Shown: positions 38,965 through 48,132, numbered from the stretch's first letter. The stretch is 64,000 nucleotides of DNA from DAHUXD01 sp963811425 (GCA_963811425.1 CAWERV010000012.1:1-64000), one strand, 5' to 3'. The notes: generated by a model not told the origin, from the letters alone. A program made the numbers and translations.

Positions 38965-41571
38965 ATGTCCGCGCAGCGCCCGACCCTCTACCTCGTGGAC
39001 GCCATGTCCAACATCCACCGCGCTTACCACGCGATCCGGGGCCTCTCCACCCGGGCCGGCCGGCCGACCAACGCCATCTACGGCTTCGTGACGATGTTGA
39101 AGAAGATGCTCCGCGAGCATCCGAGCGAGTACCTGGCCGTCGCCTTCGACCGCCCGGAGAAGACGGTCCGCCACGAGCAGTACGACGCCTACAAGGCGAA
39201 CCGGCCCGCCATGGAGGACGACCTGGTCTCGCAGATTCCCGAGATCCGCCGGGCCTGCGAGGCCTATCGGATCCCGGTCCTCGAACTGCCGGGCTACGAG
39301 GCCGACGACGTGATCGGCACGCTCTCGCACGCGGCGCGCCGGGCGGGCTTCGACGTCGTCATCGTCACGGCCGACAAGGACATGCTGCAGCTGGTCGAAG
39401 GCTCGCGCGTGCGCGTGTTCCACACCGGCAAGGAGAAGTTCCTCGACGACAAGGGGGTCGAGGAGTACTTCGGAGTCGCCCCGGGCCAGGTGGTCGACGT
39501 CCTCGCGCTCATGGGCGACTCCTCCGACAACATCCCCGGGGTCCCGCGCGTGGGCGAGGTCACGGCGAAGAAGTGGATCCGCGAGTACGGCAGCCTCGAC
39601 CGCCTCCTCGAAAAGGCCGGCGAGGTCAAGGGCAAGGTCGGCGAAAGCCTGCGCGAGCACCGGGAGGACGCGTTGCTCTCGCGCCGGCTCGCGGCGATCA
39701 AGACCGACCTCCCCATCCCGTTCGATACGGAGGCCCTGAAGCGCTCGGCACCCGACGCCGCGAAGTTGAAGGAGCTCTTCGTCGAGCTCGAGTTTCATTC
39801 GCTCGCCGCCGAGATCCAGGGCGAAGTTGCGCAGGCCGCGCTCTCCTCGAACCGGCTCGAGAAGGGCAAGGCGTTCGACGTCGAGCCCTTCGAATGGGCG
39901 GGCGTCGCGCTGCTGGCCCGCGACGGGCACGCGCTGCTCGCGGCGGGCAGCGGATCCCGCGTCTCCATCGCCGAGGGGCCCGCCGCGGAGATCCGCGACC
40001 GCTGGACCGCGCTCGAACGGGCCGGCGCCCGGCTCGCGATCCCCGACGCGAAGCCACTCGACCGCCTCCTCGAGGAGGCCGGCCACAGCGGCCCGTCGGA
40101 CCTCTTCGACGTGGGCCTGGCCCAGTACGTGCTCTCGCCCGGAGTCGGAAGCTCGGACTTCGAGCCCCTCCTCTTCCAGAGGCTGGGGCGCAAGGCGACG
40201 TCCGACAAGGAAGCCGGGGTCGTCAACGGCGTCCTGCCTGCGCAGCACGCGATCGAGACGGCCGACCGCTGGCTCGCCGAGCGCGCCGCGGGCGCCGCGG
40301 ACCTGGCTCCCCTGCTCTCGGCCGAGCTCGCCGCCCGGCCCGCGCTCGAGAAGGTCTACCGCGAGATCGAGCGCCCGCTCACCCCGGTGCTCGCGCGCAT
40401 GGAGCTGGCGGGCATCGCGATCGACGCGCCGTACCTGACCGAGATGTCGGGGCGCATGGAGAAAGACCTGCGCGCGCTCGAGCAGAAGATCTGGGAGGAG
40501 GCCGGCGAAGAGTTCAACGTGAACTCGCCCGTGCAGCTCGGGACCATCCTCTTCGAGAAGCTCGGGCTGCCGAGCGGAAGGAAGACGGCGAAGACGAAAT
40601 CCCTCTCGACCGGCGTCGAGGTGCTGGCGGACCTGGCGGCGCAGGGATTCCCGCTGCCCAAGCGCGTTCTCGAGTACCGCGAGATTTCGAAATTGAAGGG
40701 CACCTATGTGGACGCGCTGCCGGCGTTGGCCGACGCGGCGGGCCGCGTGCACTCGTCCTTTCGCCAGACGGTCGCCGCGACCGGGCGCCTGTCGTCCTCG
40801 GACCCGAACCTCCAGAACATCCCGATCCGGACGGCCGCGGGCCGCGAGATCCGGCGAGCGTTCGTCGCGCCGCCCGGCAAGGCCCTCGTCGTCGCCGACT
40901 ATTCGCAGATCGAGCTGCGCATCCTCGCGCACCTCTCGGGCGACGCCGCTCTGATCAAGGCGTTCGAGGACGGCCAGGACATCCATCGCATCACCGCGGC
41001 GAAGGTCTTCGGCGTCGCGCCCGAGCTCGTCTCGAACGAAATGCGCATTGCCGCCAAGCGGATCAACTTCGGCCTGCTCTACGGGATGGGAGCCTTCTCG
41101 CTCGCCAAGGACCTCGGCGTTTCGAACGCGGAGGCGAAGGCTTTCATCGATGCCTATTTCGGCCAGTTCCCGGGCGTGCGGGGATGCCTCGACCAGGTCG
41201 TGGCCGCGGCGCGGGAGAACAGGGAAGTCACGACGCTCTTCGGGCGCGTGCGGCCCATCCCCGAGATCGCCTCGTCCAATGGCGCCGTGCGCGCGAACGC
41301 GGAGCGCATGGCCTTGAACGCCCCCTTCCAGGGCACGGCCGCCGACATCATCAAGATCGCCATGATCCGCCTCGATGCCGCCCTGCCCCGGGCCGGCCTC
41401 GCCACGCGGTTGGTCCTCCAGGTCCACGACGAGCTCGTCCTGGAGGCCCCGACGCAGGAGGTCGAGGAGGCCCGCCGGCTCGTCCGGGAAGTCATGGAGG
41501 GGGCGGCGCAACTGAAGGTCCGCCTCGCCGTGGACGTCGGGTCGGGGCAGAACTGGCTGGAAGCGAAGTGA
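38965..41571 (+). CDS. polA: DNA polymerase I
   Basis: 868 residues. The 5'-nuclease domain covers about 1-285 (YLVDAMSNIHRAYHAIRGLS, AFDRPEKTVRHEQYDAYKAN, GYEADDVIGT, MGDSSDNIPGVPRVG). The middle exonuclease-like domain (about 290-450) lacks a clear DxE motif in the usual place and is likely inactive for proofreading, as in Taq. The polymerase domain has motif A VVADYSQIELRILAHLSGD, motif B RIAAKRINFGLLYGMG and motif C LVLQVHDELVLEA. It does repair synthesis and primer removal. The ATG at 38965 gives the standard N-terminus. Confidence 0.97.
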   Translation: MSAQRPTLYLVDAMSNIHRAYHAIRGLSTRAGRPTNAIYGFVTMLKKMLREHPSEYLAVAFDRPEKTVRHEQYDAYKANRPAMEDDLVSQIPEIRRACEAYRIPVLELPGYEADDVIGTLSHAARRAGFDVVIVTADKDMLQLVEGSRVRVFHTGKEKFLDDKGVEEYFGVAPGQVVDVLALMGDSSDNIPGVPRVGEVTAKKWIREYGSLDRLLEKAGEVKGKVGESLREHREDALLSRRLAAIKTDLPIPFDTEALKRSAPDAAKLKELFVELEFHSLAAEIQGEVAQAALSSNRLEKGKAFDVEPFEWAGVALLARDGHALLAAGSGSRVSIAEGPAAEIRDRWTALERAGARLAIPDAKPLDRLLEEAGHSGPSDLFDVGLAQYVLSPGVGSSDFEPLLFQRLGRKATSDKEAGVVNGVLPAQHAIETADRWLAERAAGAADLAPLLSAELAARPALEKVYREIERPLTPVLARMELAGIAIDAPYLTEMSGRMEKDLRALEQKIWEEAGEEFNVNSPVQLGTILFEKLGLPSGRKTAKTKSLSTGVEVLADLAAQGFPLPKRVLEYREISKLKGTYVDALPALADAAGRVHSSFRQTVAATGRLSSSDPNLQNIPIRTAAGREIRRAFVAPPGKALVVADYSQIELRILAHLSGDAALIKAFEDGQDIHRITAAKVFGVAPELVSNEMRIAAKRINFGLLYGMGAFSLAKDLGVSNAEAKAFIDAYFGQFPGVRGCLDQVVAAARENREVTTLFGRVRPIPEIASSNGAVRANAERMALNAPFQGTAADIIKIAMIRLDAALPRAGLATRLVLQVHDELVLEAPTQEVEEARRLVREVMEGAAQLKVRLAVDVGSGQNWLEAK

Positions 41572-41585
41572 CCGGCGATAGGCCG

Positions 41586-41672
41586 GTCATCCCGAGGAGC
41601 GAAGCGACGAGGGAACCCTCTCGAGTCTCGGTGCGGCTGCCAAAGGGCTCCCTCGATCCTGCGGCCCTCGGA
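41586..41672. repeat. Dispersed palindromic repeat, diverged relative (copy C)
   Basis: GGTCATCCCGAGGAGCGAAG ... GAGGGAACCCTC, centre GAGTCTCGGTGCGGCTGCC, AAAGGGCTCCCTCGATCC. It shares the layout and the GAGxCTxxGTGCGGCTGC centre of copy A with changed arms. Confidence 0.65.
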
Positions 41673-41692
41673 GCTATACTCCCCCCAATTCC

Positions 41693-42671
41693 ATGCGATT
41701 GACAGTTCGGGAGTTGCCGCTCGCGGCGCTGCTTGCTGCCGCCATCGGTTCGGCCGCGCGGGCGCAAACTCCGCCCGCGACGCCGACTCCTGCGCCGCCG
41801 CCGGCCGAACCGGCCGTCGCAGCCGGGCCCCCGGCCTCGACGCCCACGCCGGACCCGCTCGGACTGCTGCTGCCGACCCCGATTCCGCCAGCGCTCATGC
41901 GCATCCGGGAAACCCCGTCGATCACCGTCGAGAGGCTGCCCTCCGACAACCCGTACGGAAAGATCGCGGACACGCCGGCGGCCATGCCGCCCAAGCTCAC
42001 GTTCGCCGACGCGACACTGTCGGCCGGATTCTTCGTGTCGGTGCGCGTGGATCCGACGGGCAAGGCCCTGTCCGCGCGGCGCGAGCGCGATCCCATTGCC
42101 TCCCTCGCCGCCGAGTCGCTCAAGTCCTTCCCGCGCTGGGTGTTCGCGCCGGGGCGCCGCGGCGGTCAGCCCGTCGACACCTGGGGCGCTTACCGCGTGG
42201 ACCTCGAAGTCTCGATCCGCTCGCCCAAGGTGACGCAGATGGCCCTCACGCCGATCGCTGCCGTCGGCCGTGCTGCCGAAACCTTTCGAGTGGCCGACCG
42301 ATGCCGAGTGGGTGGACAGCCGGAAGGCGCCGGCGCCCTCGGACGGATCGGTCCCCATCGACCAGGTCGACACGGCGCCCATTCCCCAGAAGACTCCGTG
42401 GTCTGCGGACTCCTACAAGGGGCCGTTCGCGGTGAAGTACTGGGTGAAGGTCGGCAAGTCCGGGAGGATCGAAAAGGCCATCGCGCTCGAGGTCAGCGAC
42501 CCCGTGCTGCTTGCCTACTTCCGGCAGTCGATGAACGCCTGGGTGATGCGGCCGGCGCAGTCCGGCGGCGCGCCCGTGGATTCCTGGAACGAGCTCACGC
42601 TCGGTGGGCAGATTTCGTATTCCGACGAGATCAAGCAGATCGTCGCGCTCAAGAAGCCGATCGGACAGTAA
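41693..42671 (+). CDS. Secreted protein with two TonB-C-like domains (one frameshift)
   Basis: About 325 residues. Signal peptide (LPLAALLAAAIGSAARAQ), a Pro/Ala-rich stretch with PTPAPPP, then VRVDPTGKALSARRERDP ... PRWVFAPGRRGGQPVDTWG and a second similar unit VKYWVKVGKSGRIEKAIALE ... WVMRPAQSGGAPVDSW. Both look like the TonB C-terminal fold (strand, helix, strand). There is no N-terminal membrane helix typical of TonB itself, so the role is unclear. The frame changes near 42265 within CGGCC; removing one G joins the halves. Confidence 0.7.
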
Positions 42672-42700
42672 GACCGCGAGACGAGCTCCCGGGTCTCCGG

Positions 42701-44596
42701 TCAGAGCACTTCCCGCCGGTCTCCCACGCGCCGCGTCACCTTCGTGCTGTCGAGGTACTCGAGCAGCGGGATCGCGAGGCGGCGGGTCAGGCCGAACATC
42801 TCCTTGAACTCTCCGACGTCGATCGAGGGCTTGCCCGAAGCGTGCAGACGCGCGGCGACCTCTTCCACCGCCGACTTCGCGACGATCCACCCCCCCGGAA
42901 GGCGCGCGAGCTCGCCCTTCTTCACGAGGTAGCCGATCAGGCCCTCGACCACCTTGACGTGACGGGTGATCGCCCTGGCCACTTCCATGGGCGCCGGCGG
43001 ATTCAAGCCACCCTGGCGAAAGAGCGCCACGATCCTGTCCGACAACTCGCGCTCCGGGCCCGCGAGGTCGCTCTTGCCAGGCAGACGCGCCTCCTCGCCG
43101 GCAATCGCAAGGACGCCCCGCGAGATCAGCGCCGCCTCGACGGCCTCGGCCCAACGCGGCTCGGCCGCGGAAAGGAGGCGTTGAAGGAGCGTGCCGCGCG
43201 ACACGCCGACCCCGGCGCCGCCCGAGGAGAGCAGTTCCTGCAGCAGCTTCCCCGCTCGGGTCGCCACCGCTGCCAGAACATCCTCGCTCACGTAGCGATC
43301 CGGCGAGCGGCGCAGGGCGTGGACGCGCCCTTCGGCCAGGGCCGGTGCCAGCGCCTCGCGCACGGCGGCCGGAGCGACGCCGGCGCGCCGGGCCAGGTCC
43401 TCCTCGCCCGCGCCGCGCTCGCGGGCCTGGTCGATCCAGAGCAACAGCCGTTCGGCGAGCGTTCCCGCCTCCAGTGGAGCCAGCGCGGCCAGCGCCTCGC
43501 GCGAAGACCTGCCCCGCATCGCCGCGGGCTGCGGGTCGAGCACGACGCCGCCGCCGATCGTCTCGACCGGAGACAGGCGCCGCACGACGAAGCGGTCGCC
43601 CGCAACGGCGGCCACTTCCTTCGAGAGCCGCAGCTCGGCGAGCGCCGACTCACCGGGCGCGATCGACGCCGCCCCCAGGACGCGCACGCCCGCGCGCGCC
43701 TCGCTCGCGAAGTGATGAAACGCGACGCGGGCCCCGGTCTTGACGGGCGCCGCGCCGCGGAGCAGCTCGAGTCGAACCAGCAAACGCGCCGACACCGGGA
43801 GTGCGCCGGGCAGGGACAGGACCATTCCGCGGTGCAGATCCTCGAGCTCGACGCCGGCGAGGTTCGCGCTCACGCGCTCGCCCGCCCGCGCCACGTCCTC
43901 CTCGCTCCCGTGCACTTCCACCCTCCGGGCGCGCACGGGACGGCGCCCGGGCAGGAGTTCCAGCTTCTGGTCGCGGGAGATCGTCCCGGACACGAGGCTG
44001 CCTGTGACGACCGGGCCGAAGCCCGGGACCAGGAACGCGCGATCGATCGGCATGCGCGTGACGCTCGCCTCGCGCTCCGCGGCCGGCGAATCCCGCCCGA
44101 GCTCGACTAAGGCCGCTTTCAGATCTTCGAGCCCTTGCCCCGTCACCGAGGAGACCGGGATGATGGGTGCCGCCGCAAGCGGGGACCCCTGCAGCAAGTC
44201 GCGAACGTCCGAGTCGGTCACCTCGACGAGCTCGCGGGCGACGCGGTCGCACTTCGTGACCGCGACGACCCCCCGCGTCAGCCCGAGGATGCGGACGATC
44301 TCGAAATGCTCACGGGTCTGCGGCATCACGGACTCGTCCGCGGCAACGACGAGCAGCACCGCCTCGATCCCGCCCGCGCCCGCCAGCATGTTGCGGACGA
44401 ATCGCTCATGCCCGGGAACGTCGACGAACGAGACCCGCGCGCCGCCCCACTCGGCGTGCGCGAAGCCGAGGTCGATCGTGATCCCCCGGCGCTTCTCTTC
44501 CGGAAGCCGGTCGGCGTCGATGCCCGTCAGGGCCTTCACGAGCGCCGTCTTGCCGTGGTCGATGTGCCCGGCCGTGCCGATGAGGAAACGCTTCAC
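42701..44596 (-). CDS. selB: Selenocysteine-specific elongation factor SelB
   Basis: 631 residues, usual length. GTPase domain: GTAGHIDHGKTALVKALTG, RGITIDLGFAHAEW, DVPGHERFVRNMLAGAG, VTKCDR. Two beta-barrel domains follow (FLVPGFGPVVTGSLVSGTIS, MVLSLPGALPVSARL). The C-terminal winged-helix repeats bind the SECIS RNA (PLLEYLDSTKVTRRVGDRRE at the end). It delivers Sec-tRNA to UGA. No selA, selD, tRNA-Sec or obvious in-frame UGA gene is in the window. Confidence 0.95.
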   Translation of the reverse strand: MKRFLIGTAGHIDHGKTALVKALTGIDADRLPEEKRRGITIDLGFAHAEWGGARVSFVDVPGHERFVRNMLAGAGGIEAVLLVVAADESVMPQTREHFEIVRILGLTRGVVAVTKCDRVARELVEVTDSDVRDLLQGSPLAAAPIIPVSSVTGQGLEDLKAALVELGRDSPAAEREASVTRMPIDRAFLVPGFGPVVTGSLVSGTISRDQKLELLPGRRPVRARRVEVHGSEEDVARAGERVSANLAGVELEDLHRGMVLSLPGALPVSARLLVRLELLRGAAPVKTGARVAFHHFASEARAGVRVLGAASIAPGESALAELRLSKEVAAVAGDRFVVRRLSPVETIGGGVVLDPQPAAMRGRSSREALAALAPLEAGTLAERLLLWIDQARERGAGEEDLARRAGVAPAAVREALAPALAEGRVHALRRSPDRYVSEDVLAAVATRAGKLLQELLSSGGAGVGVSRGTLLQRLLSAAEPRWAEAVEAALISRGVLAIAGEEARLPGKSDLAGPERELSDRIVALFRQGGLNPPAPMEVARAITRHVKVVEGLIGYLVKKGELARLPGGWIVAKSAVEEVAARLHASGKPSIDVGEFKEMFGLTRRLAIPLLEYLDSTKVTRRVGDRREVL

Positions 44597-44656
44597 GGCC
44601 GGAGCGTACGGCGTAAAACGGAAAACGTAAAACCCAAAACGATGCCGGCGCCGCGT

Positions 44657-44684
44657 TTCCCGCTTCCCGCTTCCCGCTTCCCGC
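44657..44684. repeat. Heptanucleotide tandem repeat, four units
   Basis: TTCCCGC four times (GCGGGAA on the other strand), between selB and the YqeY-like gene. The same unit opens the array in the mutS2 linker. Confidence 0.85.
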
Positions 44685-44705
44685 TCCGTGGGATACGCTC
44701 AACCC

Positions 44706-45143
44706 ATGCTGGCGCGGCTCGAAGCAGACTTGAAGACCGCGATGAAGAGCGGCGACAAACGTCGTGTCGCGACGCTTCGGCTCCTGCTCGCGGGCTTGAA
44801 GAACGAGAAGATCCAGGCCCAGCGCGCGCTCAGCGACGAGGAGGTCGAGGCCGTCCTGCGGCGCGCCGTCAAGCAGCGCAAGGACTCCATCGAGCAGTAC
44901 GCAAAGGGGGGCCGCCAGGACCTCGTGGACGCCGAGACCGAGGAGCTCGCGATCCTGGACGGGTACCTCCCGAAGGGACTCACCGACGCCGAGATCGAGA
45001 GCACGCTGCGCGAAGTGATCAAGGAGAAGGGACTTTCCGCCCAGAAGGACGTCGGCCTCGCGATGAAGGAGCTCATGACGCGCCATCGCGGACGCGTGGA
45101 CGGGAAGCGGGCCCAGGAGATCGCGCGCTCGCTGCTTCCGTGA
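44706..45143 (+). CDS. GatB/YqeY-domain protein
   Basis: 145 residues: LARLEADLKTAMKSGDKRRV, VEAVLRRAVKQRKDSIEQY, LDGYLPKGLTDAEIES, MKELMTRHRGRVDGKRAQEI. This is the free-standing form of the tRNA-binding tail of GatB; its role is not fixed. The start is the ATG at 44706, which gives the family N-terminus; an upstream in-frame codon at 44688 is in the repeat-flanking spacer. Confidence 0.92.
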   Translation: MLARLEADLKTAMKSGDKRRVATLRLLLAGLKNEKIQAQRALSDEEVEAVLRRAVKQRKDSIEQYAKGGRQDLVDAETEELAILDGYLPKGLTDAEIESTLREVIKEKGLSAQKDVGLAMKELMTRHRGRVDGKRAQEIARSLLP

Positions 45144-45156
45144 CGGCCCCGGCGAC

Positions 45157-45741
45157 ATGAGCGTCCGCGAGGAGATCGAGGTCAAGATCCCGGCGCCCGA
45201 CCTCGGCGCCGTGCGCGACAGGCTCCGCGAAGCGGGCGGCAAGCTGCACGCCCTCCGCCACGACGAGACCAACGACCTCTACGACGACGCCGCGCGCAAG
45301 CTGTCCGGCAGCGGGCGCACGGTGCGCCTGCGCCGCGCCGCCGGCCGTGCGATCCTGACGTACAAGGGGACGGCGCGGTTCCAGGACGGCGTGAAGACCC
45401 GGGAAGAGCGGGAAGTCGAGGTCTCGGATGCCGGAGAAGCGCATGCAATCCTCGCCGGCCTCGGGCTGGAGAGGCGCTTTCGCTACGAGAAGCGGCGCGA
45501 AGAGTGGGACGCCGGCGATTGCATCGTCGCGCTCGACGAGACGCCCATCGGCAACTTCGTCGAGGTCGAGGGCAGCCCGCTCGGGATTCGCAGGCTGATC
45601 GTTCAGCTCGGGCTCGACCCGAGCGAGGCGATCCCGTACTCCTACGCCGAGCTCTACCTGCGCAGGCGCAAGGAGGAGCCGGAGCTGCCGCCGGATATGG
45701 TCTGGGAACGGGAGACGGGAGACGGAAGCCGGGAGACGTGA
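45157..45741 (+). CDS. CYTH-domain (class IV adenylate cyclase/ThTPase-like) protein
   Basis: 194 residues. The EXEXK motif is EEIEVKIPAP. The tunnel residues follow in VRLRRAAGRAILTYKG and REEREVEV, RYEKRREEW and FVEVEGSP. CYTH enzymes hydrolyse triphosphates such as PPPi or thiamine triphosphate, or make cAMP; which one cannot be told. The last 15 residues are encoded by a heptamer repeat that runs into the start of the next gene. Confidence 0.9.
   Translation: MSVREEIEVKIPAPDLGAVRDRLREAGGKLHALRHDETNDLYDDAARKLSGSGRTVRLRRAAGRAILTYKGTARFQDGVKTREEREVEVSDAGEAHAILAGLGLERRFRYEKRREEWDAGDCIVALDETPIGNFVEVEGSPLGIRRLIVQLGLDPSEAIPYSYAELYLRRRKEEPELPPDMVWERETGDGSRET
45704..45738 (+). repeat. Heptanucleotide tandem repeat at a gene junction
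   Basis: GGGAACG, GGAGACG, GGAGACG, GAAGCCG, GGAGACG: five units ending on the first base of the GTG start of the next gene. Unit type as in the arrays at 29766 and 44657. Confidence 0.75.
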
Positions 45742-46775
45742 GCCCGACGACGCGAGCGATCCTGCTCTGCGCGGGGACCGGGACGCGTTTTCGCCCCGTG
45801 ACGGAGGCGGTTCCCAAGCCGCTGCTACCGTTTCTCAATGTTCCGCTGGCGGTCGCACATCTGCGGAGGCTTCGCGAGGCCGGCGTCGGCGAAGTAGCGG
45901 TTAATCTCCATCACCTGGGCGATGAGGTCGAGCGCCAGTTGCGCCAGGAACCGGCGGACCTGCCGCAGCTCTCGTTTTTCCTGGAGCCGACGATCCTCGG
46001 CACCGCCGGCGCGCTGCGCAACGCCGGCGAGTTCCTGTCGGGCGGGGATTTCCTCGTGGTCAATTCCGACGCCGCGATCGAGGTCGACTTCCCTGCTCTG
46101 CTCGCCCGTCACCGGGAATCGGGGCGCGCCGCGACGCTCCTCGTCACGGAAAATCGGCACCCGGAGATATACACGCCGCTTCAGTCCGAAGGGGACCGCA
46201 TCACGGCCTTCGGCGTCCGCGGCCCACGGCCGCTGCTCTACACCGGCGTGTGCGTGCTCGCGGCCCGGCTGCTCGCGCGCATCCCTCCCGGGGAGACGGC
46301 GCTCGTCGCCCACCTGTGGCAGCCGCTGCTCGACGAGGGGCGGGAAGAATTGGGCCTCGTCCTGCATCATGGCCCGCACGCCGATCTCGGCCGCCCGGGC
46401 GATTTCCTGCGCGCGTCGCTCGAAGCGCTCGAGCGCGGAGGGCCGTTTCCGAAGGAAGGCGGGCACTTCGATACCCGGCAGCGTGTCCTCTTCCGAGAAG
46501 CGCCGTCGGGATTCGATGCGTCCGACAGCGTCCTCGGCCGCGTCCGGGTCGGCGCCGGCGCGCGGATCCTCCGCTCCACCCTTTGGGACGGCGTCGAGGT
46601 GGGCCCGGGCGCGCGCCTGACGGACTGCGTCGCGGCTCGCGGCCGCGTGCCGGCCGGCGCCCACTATGAGAAAGCCCTTCTCTGGGGAATCGAGGGCGGC
46701 GACGTCGCCGTCCTGCCTTTGCCCGGGTTCGATGGGAATGATCATGGCGTCCACCTTCTTTCTCCCCGCCGGTAG
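45738..46775 (+). CDS. NDP-sugar pyrophosphorylase-like nucleotidyltransferase
   Basis: 345 residues. The N-terminal nucleotidyltransferase motif is CAGTGTRFRPVTEAVPKPLL (GxGTRLxPxTxxxPKPL), followed by LEPTILGTAGALRNAG and VVNSDAAIEVDF, which hold the metal-binding Asp. The C-terminus has hexapeptide-like turns (VLGRVRVGAGARILRSTLWD, VEVGPGARL). It resembles mannose-1-phosphate guanylyltransferase or MurNAc-phosphate uridylyltransferase. The GTG start overlaps the CYTH stop. Its end overlaps the convergent prepilin gene by 34 bases. Confidence 0.88.
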   Translation: MSPTTRAILLCAGTGTRFRPVTEAVPKPLLPFLNVPLAVAHLRRLREAGVGEVAVNLHHLGDEVERQLRQEPADLPQLSFFLEPTILGTAGALRNAGEFLSGGDFLVVNSDAAIEVDFPALLARHRESGRAATLLVTENRHPEIYTPLQSEGDRITAFGVRGPRPLLYTGVCVLAARLLARIPPGETALVAHLWQPLLDEGREELGLVLHHGPHADLGRPGDFLRASLEALERGGPFPKEGGHFDTRQRVLFREAPSGFDASDSVLGRVRVGAGARILRSTLWDGVEVGPGARLTDCVAARGRVPAGAHYEKALLWGIEGGDVAVLPLPGFDGNDHGVHLLSPRR

Positions 46776-47371
46776 TAGAGGCTGCGCACCTTGGCCGTCC
46801 CGCCGAAGACACGCAGGACGGCCATTGCGTCGTGCGCATCCCAGAGGTAGACCGAGCCCGGCGTGCTGTCTCCCATTGGCGAGAACGAGCAAATGTCGGA
46901 TGCGTTGAATCGGATCGGATCGTCGATCCGATCGAGGTAGCGGCCGGGGCTTCCCGGATCGGGCACGCGCGTTCCGGTCATGATCGCCGGCAGAACGTCG
47001 TTGCGCGACCACGGGTAGTAGACGCCGAGATACCGGTCCACGCCGCTCGTGATTTCGGCCGTACGCACGCCGTTGCCGTTGCCGTCGGCATAGAGCGCCC
47101 ACTCGTAGCGACCGCCGTTCTTCCGGAACTTCAGTCCGACGTTGCGATTCCGGGAGATCGCGTATGCGCGGGCACGGTAGAAGGCCACGCTCGTTTCGTG
47201 AACGGCCGACCGCAGGGCGACCGCCTCTCGCAACCGCGTCACCCCCGGCGTCGCGAGCGCGAGGATCCACGCCACCGCGGTGATCCCGATGAGCAGCTCG
47301 ACGAGCGAGACGCCGCTCTCGGGGCAAAGAGGCCCGGGGCCCTGGGGGCCCCGGGCGGGCGCGGAATTCAC
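46742..47371 (-). CDS. Type IV pilin/pseudopilin (GspH-like)
   Basis: 209 residues. The prepilin signal has G before SLVELLIGITAVAWILALA (ESGVSLVELLIG; Val replaces the usual Phe/Met after Gly, and Glu5 is kept). After it comes a GspH/FimT-like domain: FYRARAYAISRNRNVGLKFR, GRYEWALYADGNGNG. It starts at a GTG overlapping the stop of the helix-hairpin-helix gene, so the two are coupled, as expected for competence or secretion components. A Pro/Gly-rich leader precedes the cleavage site. Confidence 0.85.
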   Translation of the reverse strand: MNSAPARGPQGPGPLCPESGVSLVELLIGITAVAWILALATPGVTRLREAVALRSAVHETSVAFYRARAYAISRNRNVGLKFRKNGGRYEWALYADGNGNGVRTAEITSGVDRYLGVYYPWSRNDVLPAIMTGTRVPDPGSPGRYLDRIDDPIRFNASDICSFSPMGDSTPGSVYLWDAHDAMAVLRVFGGTAKVRSLYYRRGERRWTP

Positions 47372-47781
47372 CGTCCCTTGCCCACCGGGACGGTGGTGGC
47401 GGGCTTCTCCTTCGGCGCCGCCGGGGGGGAGGAGCGGCGGGAGGCCGAGGAGGAGGAAGAACGCACCTTGGCGGTGAGGGTCGTGGGGCCGCTGACCGCA
47501 ACATAGGGCTTGAGCGTCACGAAGAGTTTCTCGCCGATCCCCTTGACCTCCATGAGCTCCTCGGGGCGGGCGAACGGTTTCTGCTTGCGATGCTCGACGA
47601 CGCGGGCGGCGACCTTTGCGCCGAGGCGCGGCAGATAGGCGAGCTCTGCCTCGGACGCGGTGTTGATGTTGACCTTCCTCGCGGCGGTCTTCTCTTCCGC
47701 TCCTTCGGCGAAGAGAAGCGCGCCCGCCCCGAGGCACAGCAGGACGGCGAGAGCGGCGGCGCGAATCCTGGACGGATGCAT
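47368..47781 (-). CDS. Exported helix-hairpin-helix protein (ComEA-like)
   Basis: 137 residues. The signal peptide (AAALAVLLCLGAGALLFAEG) leads to the ComEA motif VNINTASEAELAYLPRLG, then FARPEELMEVKGIGEKL. It binds double-stranded DNA in the periplasm during uptake in competent bacteria. A Ser-rich low-complexity tail ends it. AAGGAG precedes the ATG at 47781; a longer frame to 47934 is rejected. The pairing with a pseudopilin supports a role in DNA uptake. Confidence 0.87.
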   Translation of the reverse strand: MHPSRIRAAALAVLLCLGAGALLFAEGAEEKTAARKVNINTASEAELAYLPRLGAKVAARVVEHRKQKPFARPEELMEVKGIGEKLFVTLKPYVAVSGPTTLTAKVRSSSSSASRRSSPPAAPKEKPATTVPVGKGR

Positions 47782-48132
47782 CGAGAACTCCTTCTGATTT
47801 CGAAAAAATCGGATCGCGTTCGATTCGTTGGCTTGAAAACCTGTCCTCATCGGGTCTTTGCGATCAGGCGTTCTCCATCGGCACCTCCTTTCGTTCGCGG
47901 TGCGCTCATCGCGAAGGTCGTGCCGGCGGCCCACCCGAAGCCCAAGTGGAGATTGCAGAAAGAGTTAAGGCGGCCGAGGGCGCCCGCCCCGGGCCAGGCG
48001 CCTGACAGAAACAGCGTCGGCAAACGTGCGGCTCAGAGGCCAAAGCACTGACCCTGCAGCCCCGAGCGCGGTGTCAACACGCCCTGTCGCGTGTCCAATT
48101 TCTTGTCGGTCGGCCCGTGTAGACTGCCGCGC
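47782..48132. other. Intergenic region with a four-codon reading frame
   Basis: 351 bases. On the minus strand, near 47870-47890, AAAGGAGGT precedes ATGGAGAACGCCTGA (Met-Glu-Asn-Ala-stop), a very strong ribosome site in front of a tiny frame. It may be a leader peptide of the helix-hairpin-helix gene. Nothing else is clear. Confidence 0.4.

Noticed and set aside
38713..41511. Minus-strand open frame of 932 codons opposite polA
   Set aside because: Polymerase motifs are unmistakable on the plus strand; the antisense protein is low-complexity Arg/Glu/Leu with no family features.
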